A stretch of DNA of 64,000 bases, from NCBI RefSeq assembly GCF_002261225.1, contig NZ_NEVM01000005.1, positions 2,666,001 to 2,730,000 of the forward strand. The letters are read 5' to 3'. A model generated the notes under the pieces. It saw only the letters and a list, made by a program, of their open reading frames with translations, was not told the origin of the DNA and ran no database searches. The stretch comes from Bordetella genomosp. 10 (GTDB taxonomy: Bacteria; Pseudomonadota; Gammaproteobacteria; Burkholderiales; Burkholderiaceae_B). This document shows, one piece after another, positions 63,327 to 64,000 of the stretch. The position numbers and the translations under genes are program-made. The first letter of the stretch is position 1. Each line of letters opens with the position of its first letter.

Positions 63327-63752
63327 TCAGTGCGAGCTGCGGCCTCGGCGCAACCGGTGGGCGGCGGCGGCTTGCGCCGTCAGCATCGCCAGTTCGGCTT
63401 CGACCACGGCGATGTCCGCCTTGTCCTTGGCGTTGCGCAAGGCCTCTTCGGCCTTCTTGCGCGCCGCTTCGGCCTTGGCTTCGTCCAGGTCGGCCGCCCG
63501 GATGGCGGTGTCGGCCAGGACCGTCACGCTGCCCGGCTGGACTTCCAGTATGCCCCCGGCGACGAAGACGTTTTCCTCGCCATCGTCGGCCCGCACTATC
63601 TTCAGCGTCCCCGGACGAATCCGCGAAATCAGCGGGGTGTGACCCGGCAGGATGCCGAGCTCGCCCGCTTCGCCAGGCAGCACGACGAATTTCGCCTCGC
63701 CGGAGAAAATCGACGCTTCCGCGCTGACGACATCCACATGCAGGGTAGCCAT
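63327..63752 (-). CDS. atpC: F1F0 ATP synthase epsilon subunit
   Basis: A 141-residue regulatory subunit of the ATP synthase F1 part. The N-terminal beta-sandwich ([39 protein letters not shown]) and the helical C-terminal pair ([20 protein letters not shown]) are typical. The C-terminus extends with an arginine-rich tail (RLRRGRSSH). It is the last gene of the atp operon, nine bases after atpD, and ends in a strong terminator. Confidence 0.97.
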   Translation of the reverse strand: MATLHVDVVSAEASIFSGEAKFVVLPGEAGELGILPGHTPLISRIRPGTLKIVRADDGEENVFVAGGILEVQPGSVTVLADTAIRAADLDEAKAEAARKKAEEALRNAKDKADIAVVEAELAMLTAQAAAAHRLRRGRSSH

Positions 63753-63761
63753 ATCCGATCC

Positions 63762-64000
63762 TTATTGCAGTTTCTTGGCCTTCTCGAAGGCTTCGTCGAT
63801 GGTGCCGACCATGTAGAAAGCCTGCTCGGGCAGCGCGTCGCACTCGCCGTTGACGATCATCTTGAAACCACGGATGGTTTCGGCCAGCGGCACGTACTTG
63901 CCGGGCGAGCCGGTGAACACTTCGGCCACGTGGAACGGCTGCGACAGGAAGCGCTGGATCTTGCGGGCGCGAGCCACGCTCAGCTTGTCTTCCGGCGACA
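63762..64000 (-). CDS. atpD: F1F0 ATP synthase beta subunit (3' end, cut by window edge)
   Basis: About 78 C-terminal residues of AtpD are visible ([20 protein letters not shown], then [33 protein letters not shown] end). They match the usual C-terminal domain of the catalytic beta subunit. The frame is open to the window edge, so the start codon and the nucleotide-binding domain are outside. atpC follows nine bases later. Confidence 0.97.
   Translation of the reverse strand, partial: SPEDKLSVARARKIQRFLSQPFHVAEVFTGSPGKYVPLAETIRGFKMIVNGECDALPEQAFYMVGTIDEAFEKAKKLQ

Overview
The window is about 64 kb of GC-rich DNA, densely packed with genes of chromosomal type. The gene content fits a betaproteobacterium of the Alcaligenaceae, most likely the Bordetella/Achromobacter group: a Bug-type (tripartite tricarboxylate) binding protein, many GntR, LysR and IclR regulators, a 1,321-residue FAD/iron-sulfur oxidoreductase, a stand-alone heptose-phosphate adenylyltransferase, and an F-type ATPase operon with atpD and atpC at the right edge. 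I saw no rRNA, tRNA, insertion sequence, prophage or CRISPR array.

Layout. 0-12 kb is cofactor metabolism: the 3' part of thiC, a DUF1444 protein, metH (B12-dependent methionine synthase) with an XRE-type regulator behind it, and, divergent from metH, a cobalamin riboswitch controlling btuB and a BtuF-like lipoprotein; then thiG-thiD. 12-17 kb holds an isoaspartate methyltransferase, rfaE2, a diiron desaturase-like protein, ubiB and ubiJ. 17-24.4 kb is an accessory catabolic island: a GntR regulator divergent from an NMT1-type ABC transporter, a maleate-isomerase/racemase-like enzyme, a dihydropyrimidinase-like enzyme and a second amidohydrolase. It lies between ubiJ and a Tim44-domain gene followed by ubiE, and so appears to split a ubiquinone gene cluster. 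26.8-33.5 kb contains phoB-phoR, serA, a LysR regulator divergent from a VOC-fold protein, and pxpA convergent with a GntR regulator. 34-41.5 kb contains the large oxidoreductase, a YqaA-type membrane protein, ilvA and a LysR regulator. 41.5-46 kb is a second accessory cluster (IclR, MaoC hydratase, CitE-like lyase, class III CoA-transferase, Bug binding protein), consistent with breakdown of a branched C5 dicarboxylate through its CoA ester. 46.1-54.8 kb holds apt and then, on the other strand, an aspartoacylase-like enzyme, a small unknown protein, a complete Dpp/Opp-type transporter without its binding protein, an alpha/beta hydrolase and an M20 peptidase, together resembling a peptide or N-acyl-amino-acid scavenging unit. 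54.9-64 kb is housekeeping: rep, priA, hemE with a Fis-type regulator in front of it, a PepSY membrane protein, and atpC/atpD.

Non-coding structure. The notable elements are the B12 riboswitch; three copies (and one fragment) of a dispersed intergenic repeat of about 77 bp; a 23-bp tandem repeat with an internal palindrome; six copies of an 11-bp unit, one of which supplies a stop codon; Fur-like boxes before serA and the PepSY gene; paired candidate operators for the GntR and IclR clusters; four clear intrinsic terminators; and a DnaA box beside an unusually AT-rich patch between priA and hemE.
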